64,000 nucleotides of DNA from Dioscorea cayenensis subsp. rotundata (lineage: Eukaryota; Streptophyta; Magnoliopsida; Dioscoreales; Dioscoreaceae), in assembly GCF_009730915.1 (NCBI RefSeq), contig NW_024088178.1, forward strand, positions 1-64,000, written 5' to 3'. Below the pieces are notes generated by a model, which was not told where the DNA came from, made no database searches, and worked only from the letters and a program-made list of their open reading frames with translations. Both the position numbers and the translations under genes were made by a program. This document shows positions 45,186 to 58,363 of this stretch, one piece after another (the first letter of the stretch is position 1; every line of letters begins with the position of its first letter).

Positions 45186-46283
45186 CGTTGACAGGCCGTA
45201 CAGTGCCTCTTGGGGCCTGTGCGGCCTCCTGTGCGGTCATTTAGGGGGCCACACACCCCAAATAGAGGAGTATGCGGTCTGGTGTGCCAGCCGCACACTA
45301 GGCGGCACATCACTGGTAGTGTGGTGTGCGGCCACTGCGCGGGCTGCACACAAGGGCGCACAAGCGTGGTTTTTGTCTTTTTAAGCCCGTTTTAACCATT
45401 TTTATTGAGTTTTCTTCTCCCAAACTCTCTCATCCTCTCCTCTACCTCTCTTTGGAGATTAAGGGCTAGTTTAGGAGGATTTCATGGGCTTCTTTATGGA
45501 TCTTGGAGTTGATCTCCTCTCGGCTAAAGGTGAGTTTCCTTCCTTGTTCTTTGAATGGTTGAAGCTAGGGTTGGTTTGTGAGTTGATTTGGATCTTGATT
45601 CTTGTTCTCCTTCTCAATTATTGTTGGTGGATCTTGATAGGAGTGTTTTCTTGGGTTTGTATGGCTTCGATCTATTATAATCCTTGAATCTTCATCTCCC
45701 TTGATTTCGGAGTTGCTGTAGCACCAGTGAGTTCTTCTTATTTCCTTGGTTTCTTTGTGTTAGAGTGAAACTTAAGCCTTTATAACTTTATTAGTAATCT
45801 AAGGAGGTAGTTTGAGCAAACCCTAGAGTCGATTAGGGTTATTTGGTAGAGAAACCTGAGGTTTCCTTGTTTGGCTTAGTCTGCTAATTCTTGTTGGTGT
45901 TTTGTTGTGCCTTGGCAATTGGCTCAAAGCAAAGGTCTAACCAAGGACTTGCATTCAAGGAAGTAAATGATCAAATTTGTGAGTGGGACTTACCAATTTC
46001 ATGGACTATTGATAAGTGCTTGTGTATTAGTAATACGAAGTATTCTTTTCTTATGATGAGCATTACTTTTATCAGATTTTAGCGCTAATCATGTGTATTT
46101 GTGAACTTTCGTGCATGAAGGGTTGTGAAGCCAAATATGAAAGAAAGAAACCAAAGTAGATTGTAATTGTACTTTGTTGATGAAGTCTTGGAGTGAACAA
46201 ATGTGAAGACACAAGTTGTGATTGAAGATACATGAATGTGTGCCAACCTCCATGCGCTCAAGCAATTACATGGTTTGGAGGGG

Positions 46284-48096
46284 TGATAAGTGCTTGTGTG
46301 ATAAGAATACGAAGTGTTCTTTCCTTATGATGAGCATTACTTTTATCAGGTTTTAGCGCTAATATGTGTGCATTTATATTACTTTCATGCATATAAGGTT
46401 GTGAAGCCGAATGTTAGAGAAAGAAGCCAATGTAGATCAGGAATGCACCATTTGGAGGAAATCTTGAGAAGGATCAAACGCGAAGACATAAGTCGGGTTC
46501 AAGATGCGAGAATGTGTGCCAACCTCCTCATATTCAAGTTAGCACAATGATTTGGAGGGGCACAAAGGCAGTCATATAAAAGTATTTTGGCTTGTGCATG
46601 TATAGCAAGATCTCCACCAATGTAGCTATTTATTGAAAGAACAAAGCGATTTACGACGTAAACGTGTGCCCATTTATGTTACATCGATGAGAATATGGAT
46701 TCGAGAGTATTTCAGGCAGACACTGTAGTAGATCACTGTGGTAATTCATTGTAGCAAGTGCTGTTCACCGCCGGCCGAGAATAGTAATTTCCAGAGAATC
46801 TACAGTGGTGAATCTATAGGGGCGTGTGGATTCCCGATTCTTGCCCTATTTAAGGCCGATTTCAGCATTCTTTTCTCCATCTTTTTCCCAACTTGAGAGA
46901 GGGCTACAGCTAGGGTTTTAAGATGTATTGGCTAGGGATTGGGGGAGGTTCTATGGCTCCGATATCACGCTACGTTTGGAAGAAAGTTAGTGGAAGAGTT
47001 TTCGTCGGCACCAATCCGGCGAGGTGTATCATATGCTGGACAAAAGGACCCTTGGACGAGTAGAGGCTTCTCCACAAGACCATCGTCATGACTATCGAGG
47101 GGGTTTTCTATGGATTACTTGTTTTTACATTCGATTTCATTGATTGTAACTAGCTCCATGAAGAGCTAAACCCCCTAGTGGGTACTTGGATTTGTGAACC
47201 CTAGGATGTATTCGTTTCATTAAACCTTGTTATTATGCTTTCATTAATTGATGTGTTAATTGAGTTCCAATCTTGTATGCTTGATTGTTTGAATACTCCC
47301 TTAGAGTGACACTAGGGTTGAGGGTTCTTATTGGTAACCCTTGTGAGTGAGTGACACACCACGAGAGTTAGACAAAGCTAGATTGGAGAGGGTTGAGAGG
47401 GTGAGTAGAGAGGTAGCGGAGCGTCCCCTTTCCCTTCCAGTGTGATTTACCCTACCTCCATTTCCTCAAGTTTTTTTGAGGTCATAGTATAGTGAATGGG
47501 CTAAGGGATGACCTTCTACTAGGGCTTAGTTGCAGAGGCAATGGAGTGAAGCGTTGAAGTGATTTTAGCACCTAGGGCTTAATTTTGACTAGGGACCTTC
47601 CACATGGACCAAAGGGTTAGGTCTACATCTAGGAAGAGGATTTATCACTTGGAATCCATAGAACTCATTGTGATTCTATATGAGTGCGAGGTCGAGAGAT
47701 TGCTCAATTTCTCCTCCGGGACATGTATAGAGTTAGGCATGGTTGACCTTAGATTTGGGACCATGTATTGAATGATCTCTACGACTCATTAATGCATTAG
47801 TTAGAAAGCATAATAGAGGGTTTTTGTACTTGAAACAATTATCCTATGTGGAACAATATGCGGTACCCCATTTATATCGATTGCCTTACCTCCCCTTTAC
47901 TTGTGCTCTCTTTCTTGTCTCTTTTACTTTTGTTACATTACATCTTGTCACACAACTATTATTCACTTTTCGCTTAGTTAATAAACAATTAAGTGTTTTT
48001 ATTCTCTACTCTCTGTGGATACGATATCCACTCATCTGGGATTTATTACTTCGACAAACCTGTGCACTTGCGGGACATACGCAATGGGCGTTGTCA
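46284..48096 (+). mobile_element. Solo LTR, family 1, copy C
   Basis: 1813 bp, TGATAAGTGCTTGTG to GGGCGTTGTCA, inserted in copy B with an identical 5-bp duplication agggg (46279-46283 and 48097-48101). Near the 3' end is the conserved GTGGATACGATATCCAC block (48016-48032), itself a near palindrome, followed by cttcgacaaacctgtgcac. No coding sequence. Confidence 0.92.
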
Positions 48097-48276
48097 AGGG
48101 GCATAAAGGCAGTCACATTTGCGTATTCTAACTTGTGTAATATTAGCAAGATCTTCACCAATATGACATTTTATTGAAGAAGCGATGCGATCTACGGCAT
48201 AGACGTGTGCCCGTTTATGTTGACTTGATGAAAAGTGTAGATTCAGGAGTATTTTGGCAGAGTACCGTAGCAGGTT

Positions 48277-50130
48277 TGATAAGTGCTTGTGCGATATGAA
48301 TGCGAAGCGTTCATTTCTTATGTTGAGCATTACTTTTCTTGTGGTTTTACACTAATATGTGTGTTTTTATGTTACTTTCGTCCAGGTGGGGTTGTGAGGC
48401 CGATAATGAAAGAAAGAAGCCAATGTGGAACACAATGCACCGATTTGGGAGGAAATCTTGCTAAGGTTCAAACGCGAAGACATACGTCAGGTGTGAGATG
48501 CTAGAGTGTGTGCCAACCTCCTCGTATTCTAGTTGGCACATCAATTTGGAGGGGCACAAGGGCAGTCACACTCGAGCATTTCGACTTATGCACATAAAAC
48601 AAGAGCTCCACCAACTTGTCTATCATTGAAGAAGCAAGTGATCCATGACGTGAACGTGTGCCCATTTACGTTACCCCGATGAAAGTATGGATTTGGGAAG
48701 CTATTCAGGTCAGATACAGTAGTAGAACACTGTAGCAGCACTGTTCACAGTCGGCCGAGAAAACATAAATTCAGAGAATCCACACGGGCGTGTGGAAATT
48801 ATCCACGCCCGTGTGGAACTTCCACATGGGTGTGTGAAAAATCCACAGGCCCGTGTAGTCGCCCAACTCCAGCTTTATTTAAAGCCAATTCAGCCCCGAT
48901 TTCAGCATTCTCTTCTCCATCTTTTCTCCAACTTGAGAGAGGGCTTCGGCTAGGGTTTTGAGGGGTATTGGCTAGGGTTTTGGAGAGGTTCTACGGCTCC
49001 GACATTGTCATTCCTTAGGAAGAAGGTTGGTAGGGGAGCTTCCGTCGAGGCGTATCCTATACCGGACGAGGGAATCCTTGGACGACGAGTAGAGGACTCT
49101 CCACAAGACCATCGACAAGACCATCGAGGGGGTTTTTCTATGGATTCACTGCTTTTACATTTTATTTCTTTGATTGTACTTAGCTCCATGGAGAGCTAAA
49201 CCCCTAGTGGGTACTTGGGTATTTGTGAACCCTAGGATGTATTCGTTTCATTGAATCTCTTTATTATGCTTTCAATTAATTGATGTTTATTGCGAGTTCC
49301 AACCTTGAATGCTTGATTGTATGAACATTTCCCTTAGAGTGACACTAGGGTTGAGAGTTCTTGTTGGTAACCTCAGGAGTGAGTGACACACCACGAGTGT
49401 TAGACAAAGCTAGGTCGACAGTGGGTCGAGAGGGTGAGTCGAGAGGTGCAGTGAGCCCCTTCCCTCCTCCGACGTGATAGATTCTACCTCTGTTCCTCGA
49501 GTTCTTTGCGGCCATAATAGAGTGAATGGTCTAAGGGATGACCCTTCGTTGGGGCTTAGTTGCGAGTGCAATGGAGTGAAGCGTTGAGGTGATCTTAGTA
49601 TCTATGGCTTAATCGTGGTTAGGGACCTTCCACCGGTACCAAAGGGTTAGGTCTATAATTAGGAAGAGATTTATCACTTGGAATCCCTAGAGCTCATTGC
49701 AACTCTATGCGAGTGCGAGGTGTTGAGATTGTTAGATTTCTCCTCCAGGACATGTATGGAGTTAGGCATAGTTGACCTTAGATTTGGGACTATGTAATGA
49801 TGGATTTCCACGACTCACTATTGCATTGATTAGGAAGCATAATAGAGGGTTCTTGCACTTGAAGTGATCATCCTAGGCGGAGCATTATCCGAGTACCCCA
49901 TCTTTATCGATTGCTTTACCTTCTCCTTTACTCGTGCTCTCTTACTTGTTGCTTTTACCTTTGAGAATTGAATCATTGTCACATTTATCACTATTGATCT
50001 TTCACATAGCTAAGAAGCGAATTAAGTGTTTTTATTCCCTACTCCCCTGTGGATTCGATACCCGCTCATCTGGGATTATTACTTCGACAAACCCGTGCAC
50101 TTGCGGGATATACGCAAGGGGACTTTGTCA
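48277..50130 (+). mobile_element. Solo LTR, family 1, copy D
   Basis: 1854 bp, inserted in copy B with an identical duplication aggtt (48272-48276 and 50131-50135). It carries the clearest family hairpin (48780-48816) and a second, weaker one at 48821-48855. The tract before the hairpins has repeated 'tgtagca' and 'ctgttca' words. Confidence 0.92.
48780..48816. repeat. GC-rich hairpin in LTR copy D
   Basis: Left arm ccacacgggcgtgtgg pairs with right arm ccacgcccgtgtgg across a short AT loop. Confidence 0.85.
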
Positions 50131-50886
50131 AGGTTATTGTAGCAAAAAAATGTAGCAAATCACTGTAGCACTTACTATTCATAGCCGCAGAAAATCAGAT
50201 TTCTTGAAATCCATACGGGTGTGTGGAAATTGCACACGCCTGTGTGGATGCCCGATTCCAGCCCTTTATAAAGCCGTGACTTGTACCGATTTGGGCATCC
50301 ATCTTTCATCTTTTCTTCTATCTTTTTTCCATCTTTTGGAAGGCCGGCTTCTAGTGTTTAGAGAGGCTTTTGGCAAGGCCTTCTGAGTGGATCTACGGCT
50401 TCGACACCTTGTTTCTCTTGGAAGATAGTTATTGGGGAGCTGGTCAGGGCATCGATCCTGCGAGGTGTGCCCTAGGCTTGACAAGGGGATCTTTGGAGAG
50501 GACGAGGCTACTCTACAAGACCATCGACATGAATACAAAGGGGGTTTTCTATAGATTACATGTTTTTACTTTCGATTTCATTATTGATTGTGTCTTGCTC
50601 CATGGAGAGCTAAACCTCCTAGTGGATGCTTGGACTTGTAAACCCAAGGATGTTATTGTTTCATTGACTTTTTATTATGCTTTCCTTAATTGATGTCTTT
50701 AATTGAGTTCCAATCTTGAATGCTTGTTGAATGATTTCTCCCTTAGAGTGACCCTAGGGTTGAGAATCCATCTTGGTAGCCCTTGTGGATGAGTGACACA
50801 CCATGAGGGTTAGACAATGCTAGATTGGAGAGGGTTGAGAGGGTGAGTCGAGAGGTAGTGGAGCATCCCCTTTCCCCTCCGGTATG

Positions 50887-52704
50887 TAACAATGCCCCTT
50901 GAGTATATCCTGCAAGTGCACGGGTTTGTCGAAATAATAAAATCCTATGTGAGTGGGTATCGTATCCAAAGGGAGTAGGGAGTAAAAATACTTAAATTGT
51001 TTCTTAACTAAGTGAAATATGAATACTGATTTTTGTGACAAGAAGTAATGTAAACAAAAGTAAAAGAGACAAGAGAGAGAGCACAAGTAAAGGAGAGGTA
51101 AGACAATCGATATAAATGGGGTACTCGCATATTGATCCGGCTAGGACAATCATTTCAAGTCAAAAACCCTCTATTATGCTTCCTAACTAATGCATTAATG
51201 AGTCGTGGAGATCCTTGAATACATGGTCCCAAATCTAAGGTCAACCCTGCCTAACCCTATACATATCCCCGAGGAGAAATTGAACAATCTCTCAACCTCG
51301 CACTCGTATAGAATTGCAATGAATTCTAGGGATTCCAAATGATAAATCCTCTTCCTATATGTAGACCTAACACTTTGGTCCAGGCGGAAGGTCCCTAGCC
51401 ACAATTATGCCCTAGATGCTAAAATCACTTCAACACTTCACTCCATTGCACTCGAAACTAAGCCCTAGCGGAAGGTCATCCCTTAGCCCATTCACTCTAC
51501 TATGACCGCAAAGAACTCAAGGAATTAAAGGTAGAATAAATCACATCAGAGGGGAAAGAGGACGCTCCGCTACCTCTCGACTCACCCTCTCAACCCTCTC
51601 CAATCTAGTTTTGTCTAACTCTCGTGGTGTGTCACTCACTCACAAGGGTTACCGACAAGAACTCTCAACCCTAGTGTCACTCTAAGGGAGTATTCATACA
51701 ATCAATGCATTCAAGATTGGAACTCAATAAAAACATCAATTAATGAAAGCATAATAACAAGGTTCAATGAAACGAATATATCCTAGGGTTCATAATCCAA
51801 GTACCCACTAGGGGGTTTAGCTCTCCATGGAGCTAACTACAATTAATGAAATCAAATACATCCTCTACTCGTCCAAATGTCCCTTTGTCCGGCCTAGGAT
51901 ATACCTCACCAGATCGGTGCCGACGAAAGCTCTCCCACTAACCTTCTTCCAAACGCAGCGTGATGTCAGAGCCATAGAACCTCTCCCAATCCCTAGCTAA
52001 TACATCTCAAACCCTAGCCGTAGCTGTCTCTCAAGTTAGGGAAAAGATGGAGAAAAGGATTTTGAAATCGGGGCTAAAATCGGCCTTAAATAGGGCTGGA
52101 ATTAGGAATCCACACGCCATGTGGGTGCCAGTGTGGATTTTTCACATGAGCGTGTGGAATTTGCACACGCCTGTGTGGATTCTCTGTTTTCATCCTTCTT
52201 TGGCCGACTATGAACAGTACCTACTGCAATATTTTGCTACCGTATTTGTTATAGTGCTCTGCTACAGTACCGGCCCGAAACACTCCCGAATCTATGCTTT
52301 CATCAAGGTAACATAAACGGGCACACATTTACATCGTAGATCACTTTACTTCTTCAATAACGGACATGTTGGTGGAGATCTTGCTATACATGCACAAGCC
52401 GGAATGCTTGAATGTGACTGCCCTGTGCCCCTTCAAATCATTGTGCTAACTTGAATATGAGGAGGTTGGCACACATTCCTGCATTTCGAGCCCGACTTAT
52501 GTCTTCATGTTTGAACCTTCTCAAGATTTCCTCCAAATGGTGCATTTACAATCCACATTGGCTTCTTTCTCTAATACTTAGCCTCACAATCCTATCTGCA
52601 TGAAAGTAACATAAATACACACATATTAGCGTTAAAACCCGATAAAAGTAATGCTCATCATAAGGAAAGAACACTTCGTATTCTTATCACACAAGCACTT
52701 ATCA
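50887..52704 (-). mobile_element. Solo LTR, family 1, copy E
   Basis: 1818 bp in reverse orientation inside copy B. Minus-strand start is TGATAAGTGCTTGTG at 52704; the other end reads taacaatgcc instead of tgacaatgcc, one change. Duplication gtatg (50882-50886) versus gtgtg (52705-52709). Hairpin-type sequence at 52108-52185. Confidence 0.88.
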
Positions 52705-55700
52705 GTGTGATTTATCCTACCTCCATGTTCCTAGAGTTCTTTGCGGTCACAATAGAGTGAAGTGCTAAGAGAGGAACTCCGTTGGGGCTTAGTTGCATGA
52801 GCAACAGAGTGAAGCGTTGAAGTAATCCTTTGTATCTGGGGCTTAATTGCGACTAGGGGTCTTTCACCTGGACTAAAGGGTTAGATCTACATATAGGAAT
52901 TGGGTTTATCATGTGGAATCCTTAGAGCTTCTTGTAATTGTACACAGTGTGAGGTGTTGAGATTGAGCGATTTCTCTGCCGGGGCATAGTGTTGAGTTAG
53001 TCACGATTGACCTTAGGTTTGAGACCGTGTATTTTAAGATTTCCATGACTCATTAAGCATCAGTTAGGAGACATAATAGTTGGTCTTGCACTTGAAGCAA
53101 TAACCCTAGGGTGAGCAATGTCCGAGTGCTCCACTTCCTATCAATTGCCTTTCCTCTCACTTTATCGTGCCTCTCTTTCTTATTTCTTTTAGTTCTTTTC
53201 GTAACAATTTTATTCACACTACCATTGATTCATTTTCATCATAGTTAGATAGCAATTATTATGTTTCTACTCACTATTTCTTGTGGATACGATACCCACT
53301 CAACTGGGATTTATTACTTCAACAAACCCATGCACTTGTGGGTCACACGCAAGGGGCGTTGTCAACTATACTATCATGTATGCTTCCTATATATTTGAGT
53401 TATTCTTTCTTTTGAATATTTCCATGACTTTGAAATCATTCTTGATTTTAAATGGGTTATTGATAATATTTGCGAGTATATCAATGGTGTTCAAAATCTT
53501 GGTTCCTAAATTACCTATTCAAGGAAATTTTTGAGATTCATGCCTTACACTTGTTAAAAGTTTCTTGAAATATTATTCATAATTCTTTAAAACATCACCT
53601 TGAATTTGAATGAGTTTATAAAAATGCTTGCCCAGTTATGTTACTCGAGTTTGAGAACTTTGATATCAAAATGTATTTTTGAAGATCTATCTTTTATGTT
53701 CTAATATTAATGTTTATGCTCTGAAAAGTTATCTACGATCCTTGAAAGTGTTATTTGACCTTTAGTGAACTCGTTGCAATACTAGTGAGTGTGTATCATT
53801 TGGATTTGTAAGGAATATGAGTTCTGGGAATGTGCAACTAAATACGGTAGAAAACTTTCATTTTCGAGATAGGAATGTTTATGATTATGTTGATATTTTG
53901 AGACTGAAATGAATTGTGATGCTTCATAAATTCATCCTTCCTTTGTCTAATGCTTTTGAGAAAAGAGGCTTCATTTCTTGACATGCCTCCTATGGTATTT
54001 TTAAAGCAATATTTGAATCATGATCAAGTTTATTCGTAAAATTTGAAAAAACATTGTATTTATGTTTTGAAAACTTTATTATTGAACCATAAATTCCAAA
54101 GTGAATGTTTTGAGACTCTTGTTATGATGTTAAAGGAGTTTATGCAAACTATTTGTGCAACATATTTTTGTAATATTATTGATTTTATCATTGAAATATG
54201 TACTCAAGGGTTTTGTTTCAAATGATGCTTATTTGATGGAAAAGGTATCTATTTGAGATATTATGAGTAGTTTAATCACATTTGAAGTGGCAGTTGATTA
54301 TGTAAGAGTTTGTGAAAACATGCTGAGATCTCTACAATTGTAATGATCTATTCATTGAGCCTACAGGTTGTATGTTACATATTTGTTTGGATGGTGACAA
54401 TAGAGCTGAGCTCCAGTACTTACTAAAGTAAGAAGTAGACGGTTTCCACAGCCGGCCTAGTTGAGGTGGAGTGGAAAAACCATCAAACTGGTTATGCCAT
54501 TTCAGGTGGGAGCGTAGAATCTTGACTTGGATATTGTTGGGTTGTTCGGAGCCACCATACGGGCTTCCCAATGGTCAACACCAAGAGATGCATATCTTGA
54601 TGGCTCCAAACCTAACCGAGGCCCTGGTTAGCGATGGATGATTTTGGAGGCTATTTATTATGTGATCGATTATCGACTTATTTGTTTTCAAAACCTTATT
54701 TTATTGAGTATTGAAGGGAATGGATGATTTTGGAACTATAATTGGTTTAAAATCGTTTATGTTTTAAAATGGTTATTGATGGTGTACATCACTTACGCAA
54801 ACTTGAATTCTTGTTGCTAATACATTCTTGGTTATGGTTGCACTTTTGAAACATTTAACTTGTTAGAATTATTAAACCTTGTGTTATGCGATTCCTTGGT
54901 TATTTTTAAACTGTGGAACAAAAAAATGATTTCTAATATGCTATTCATGTTTTCACAAATCTTTGATTTCTTGAGTTGTTTGGCTGAATGATGTTAATTG
55001 AGTAAAAACTTGGCTTTAACCAATTGTTAATGCATAAATGCTTTTACTGGTGTATGTTTTATTTGAGTGTTACACTACGTTTGTTATTTTCTTAATTTTT
55101 TGGGCATTGGTAAACTTTTAAAATATACCATTGTCATTTTGAATATCTATATATATATATATATTATCATCTTTGAAATTTATGATTTTAAAGTTCTATG
55201 CTAATCCCCTCACTGAGTAACCAAGTTACTTAGCCCCCCTTTCCTCTTCCCAGATGTTAGTTCAGCATGGCGAATGCCGACGTGAAGTGCCTGGCAAGAG
55301 TTGGTTTCAGCTTAGTTACTTTGAGTTTATGTGTGTATGTTACAAATACTTGGCATGTAGTGTGTGGGATCCATTAGGATAATTTTTGTTAACTTATTTG
55401 TATTCATTTTTGTTCCATAAGACCCTTGTATTTCGTGTGGTCTAGGGGTTGTATAAGGAAACATACTTGAGTTGGGTTGTCATTATGATTATGTATTTTT
55501 AATTTTTTTAAACATTTATGTGTTTTTTTATCTTCATGTTGTCATCTTAGTATTGTTAGAGACTCTGTTGCGTAAGTATACTATTGAGTTTCCCACAGTT
55601 GTTATAGTGGTTTTGTACAACTAACTGGTCAGCCTTACAATGATCCAAGGTTGAGGCAGGGTTTGACCTCCCTTGGGTTATCATGGCGGTATGTCGCCTG

Positions 55701-55724
55701 TGGGACCCGCAGGTCAGGGTGTGA

Positions 55725-56065
55725 CTGATATACACATGTTCATGTATATGCATAGAAAAATATAAGGATGAAATAGGATTTGCATGCACAAAAAAGATGA
55801 AATAATACCTCACATGTGTAGGGATGACTGAGATGGGATCTTTATGCCTATATAATGTTGGATGAATATGTTGTTTGTGTATATGGATAATGAGCTTTGT
55901 ATGCATATGACGGGATATGTTTTACATCTGTCATATTTATGGATGAAATGGGTTCTGTATGCATGTATAAGTAGTGGATGAAACATTCTTTGTATGTGTT
56001 CATAGATAGATGATTGCATGAATGGATGAAATGGGTTTTGAGCTCGAATCCAACTGAGATAATCA
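55725..56065. repeat. Degenerate repeat of 'ggatgaaatgggttttgtatgcatg' type
   Basis: Variants of the word occur near 55767, 55855, 55932, 55975 and 56022 with spacing of 40-90 bp, just after the Tekay/Del-like LTR end. Confidence 0.6.
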
Positions 56066-56814
56066 TTATATAAAAGTGAGTTTTTTTATTTTTTTACTAT
56101 TTTTAGGCCATTGTTCTCTCATATGCATAGGATGTGAACCATCTGTTTTACTTAAGATAGCAACACTATTTAGAATTTTGATTTGATGCTTGTGATAAGA
56201 GTAAGAAGATGATGTGATGTATTTATGGTTCATGTCACAAGTTGTTTTAAGAGCATAGCTATTATATTGGTAAACATATAAACTTATGTTTAAATAAGTA
56301 AGAAAATGATAAATAAATTAAAAATGCTTTCATTGATGAATTTGATGAAAGATATGAAAAAAAAAAATGATTTTTAAGGTTTAGTCACAAAAATTCATGG
56401 AAGAGGTACAAATGTGAAAATGTGAGGTCCGAGGGCCTAGTTGCAAAATTCATAGGTGCGATGTAAAAAAAATAACAATAGGCATTTATTTGCAAAATTG
56501 ATGGAAATTTTAAAAAGTAGAAAATTCACGGGTTCATTTGTAAAGTTTGATGAAAAATAATAATGACAAATTTTAGGGTCCCATTTACAAAATGGCTAAA
56601 AAAATGTAAAAAGTATGAAAATTTGAATTTATTTGCAAAATTGTGGGAAATAAAAAATGAAGAAAATTCAGGGGTCTAGTTGTAAAAATTATAAAAAGAG
56701 GCGAACTTAATGTTGAATATGCAAAAAGAGAGCTAGAGGGACTAAAATGCAAAAAAAGGGAAAAAATAGATGAAAAGGAAGATAATAGGAGTTTTATGGA
56801 AATGAGGGGCATTT
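56066..56814. other. Repetitive non-coding sequence, probable retrotransposon internal or LTR part
   Basis: Recurring phrases such as 'ctagttgcaaaattcat' and 'catttatttgcaaaattgat' every 60-90 bp between 56380 and 56800. Such phrases are common in the non-coding parts of plant Ty3/gypsy elements. No open frame of interest. Confidence 0.5.
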
Positions 56815-57330
56815 GGTAATGTTCAATGCATGCTGACTGCTCTCCTTGAGGGGGCTCTCCATTGCCTCTTCACACACTGAAGCGAATGTGTTGTTCAAGA
56901 CCTTTAAAGACCTCTCTTGAAGGTTGTTGTGATGTCTAATGAATGGAAACCACTCTCCTTGAGGGGGGGCCTCTCTATTGTCTCTTGACAGTCACACAAG
57001 CTACAAGAGTTGATGAAGAGATAATAAGAACCTCTCTTGAAGCTCACTGTGATATCCAATGCATGCCGACTGGTCTTCTTGAGGAGGCCTCTCCATAATG
57101 TCTTAACAGTCACACGAGCTGAAAAAGTTGATAAAGAGATAATGAAGATCTTTCTTAAAGATCGCTGTGATGCCCAATGCAAGGTTATTGCTCTCCATTG
57201 CCTCTTAATAGTCATATGAGTTGAAAGAGTAGATAAAGATATGATGTAGAAAACAAAGACTCCTTGTGAGGTACAATGCATGGGAGCTTTCAATAAGAGT
57301 CTCATCATTGCCTCTTGATGCTTATAAAAG
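56815..57330. repeat. Tandem repeat, about 115-125 bp unit, four to five copies
   Basis: Units contain 'ctccttgagg', 'cctctccattg', 'cttaacagtcacacgagct', 'gataaagagataat' and 'gatcgctgtgatgcccaatgca'-like blocks. Copies start near 56820, 56940, 57055 and 57170, with a shorter copy to 57330. Divergence between copies is moderate. Confidence 0.85.
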
Positions 57331-58363
57331 AGTCTTAAGACTCATGTTGATGTTCAAGCCTTATGTCGATGGCAAGATTCCCCATGAGGTACAACGCAAG
57401 GGAGCTCTCAATGAGAGCCTTACCGCTATCTCTTGATCCTCACAGAAGGGTTTCAAGACTCATCAAAATCAATGGAGATCAAGTTTGTATCTCGTAATGA
57501 TTAGTGTATAACTTGAGATCCATAAGAAATTCAAAAAGCAAATAAGTAAAAGTTGTAAGTTAGTTAACCTGATCATGTAAGAGGTCATGGCTTGATGATG
57601 TGCAAGTTAATGCTCCAAGTTATAAGAGAGATAAGACTTGAAAAACTCAAAGGAATTGACAAATGAACTCTTATGTCTCAAAGACATTAAGAAATCAGAG
57701 ACTCAAATGAGTTTTACCAGCCACAATTTATGAGGACTTTATCATCACAAAACATTGAAGTTTTCAAACATAAAAATTAAAGGGGATTAAGTTGTAACTC
57801 ACGAACGTGGAGGGATTACACCTTGAGACCCATATAACTCTCTAGATGCAAACTAAAGAATTCAAAGGTGATTAAAGTCAACAAAGTCAAGAGAGACATT
57901 TGAGAATGCTTTTTAGATAAAAAATGTTGGCAGAAACTGAAATATTGCGATCCTTATTCATATAGTCAAATATGAGCAGATCATGTGAAGATGGGAGAAA
58001 ATTAGGAAAATATGGATTTGAAATCTAGAATTCCTACTTTATGTAATTTCAACAAAATCCATGTACTCATGTTCTTTTGAAATCAATAAAATTGATTTTA
58101 TGTTTATCTATTTCTTGTTCACACTTGTTCTTAATTAGAAGTTCCCATGACATCGTCTAGGGTAATTAAGATTAGAGGCTCTCTTCTAATGGAAACCATG
58201 AACCCATAATCACTTGAAACCCTAAACGATTAACATTTTGATTTGTAATCCACTTTATTTTTGGCTAATCAACCTTATTAAAGGCCTGATAGAATAATAT
58301 GCTTGTGATGTTTAGTTTATTACTAGAGTAGTTAGGTTTAGTTTACCCTTTGGTAGGGTGATG
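57331..58363. other. Intergenic or decayed element, no gene seen
   Basis: A last partial unit of the preceding repeat lies at about 57370-57440. The remainder shows no recognisable domain or terminus. Confidence 0.5.

Larger units (their letters stand above)
46010..53364 (+). mobile_element. Solo LTR, family 1, copy B, hosting three further copies
   Basis: It begins TGATAAGTGCTTGTG at 46010 and ends GGGGCGTTGTCA at 53364. Flanking repeats actat (46005-46009 and 53365-53369) are identical. Its own segments are 46010-46283, 48102-48276, 50136-50886 and 52710-53364, together 1855 bp; the rest is copies C, D and E plus their 5-bp duplications. It is the oldest member of the nest. A degraded hairpin lies at 50213-50248. 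Confidence 0.88.
45186..55724 (+). mobile_element. Tekay/Del-like LTR, split by LTR nest
   Basis: Segments 45186-46009 and 53370-55724 belong together once the insertion at 46010-53364 (duplication actat) is removed, giving about 3.2 kb. The 3' end (gggacccgcaggtcagggtgtgac, 55701-55724) is the usual closing style of plant chromovirus LTRs of Tekay/Del type, as is the long non-coding body. No tRNA primer site follows, so it is probably a solo or truncated LTR. The left boundary is approximate; clustered GTGCGGCC/CCGCACAC motifs lie at 45200-45360. Confidence 0.5.

Noticed and set aside
45200..45395. Pro/Arg/Gly-rich open frames on both strands
   Set aside because: They are by-products of the GTGCGGCC/CCGCACAC repeat words in an LTR.
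53370..55724. Unknown single-copy gene region
   Set aside because: No open frame over 83 codons; the sequence closes with a typical gypsy LTR end and joins 45186-46009 across the nested insertion.
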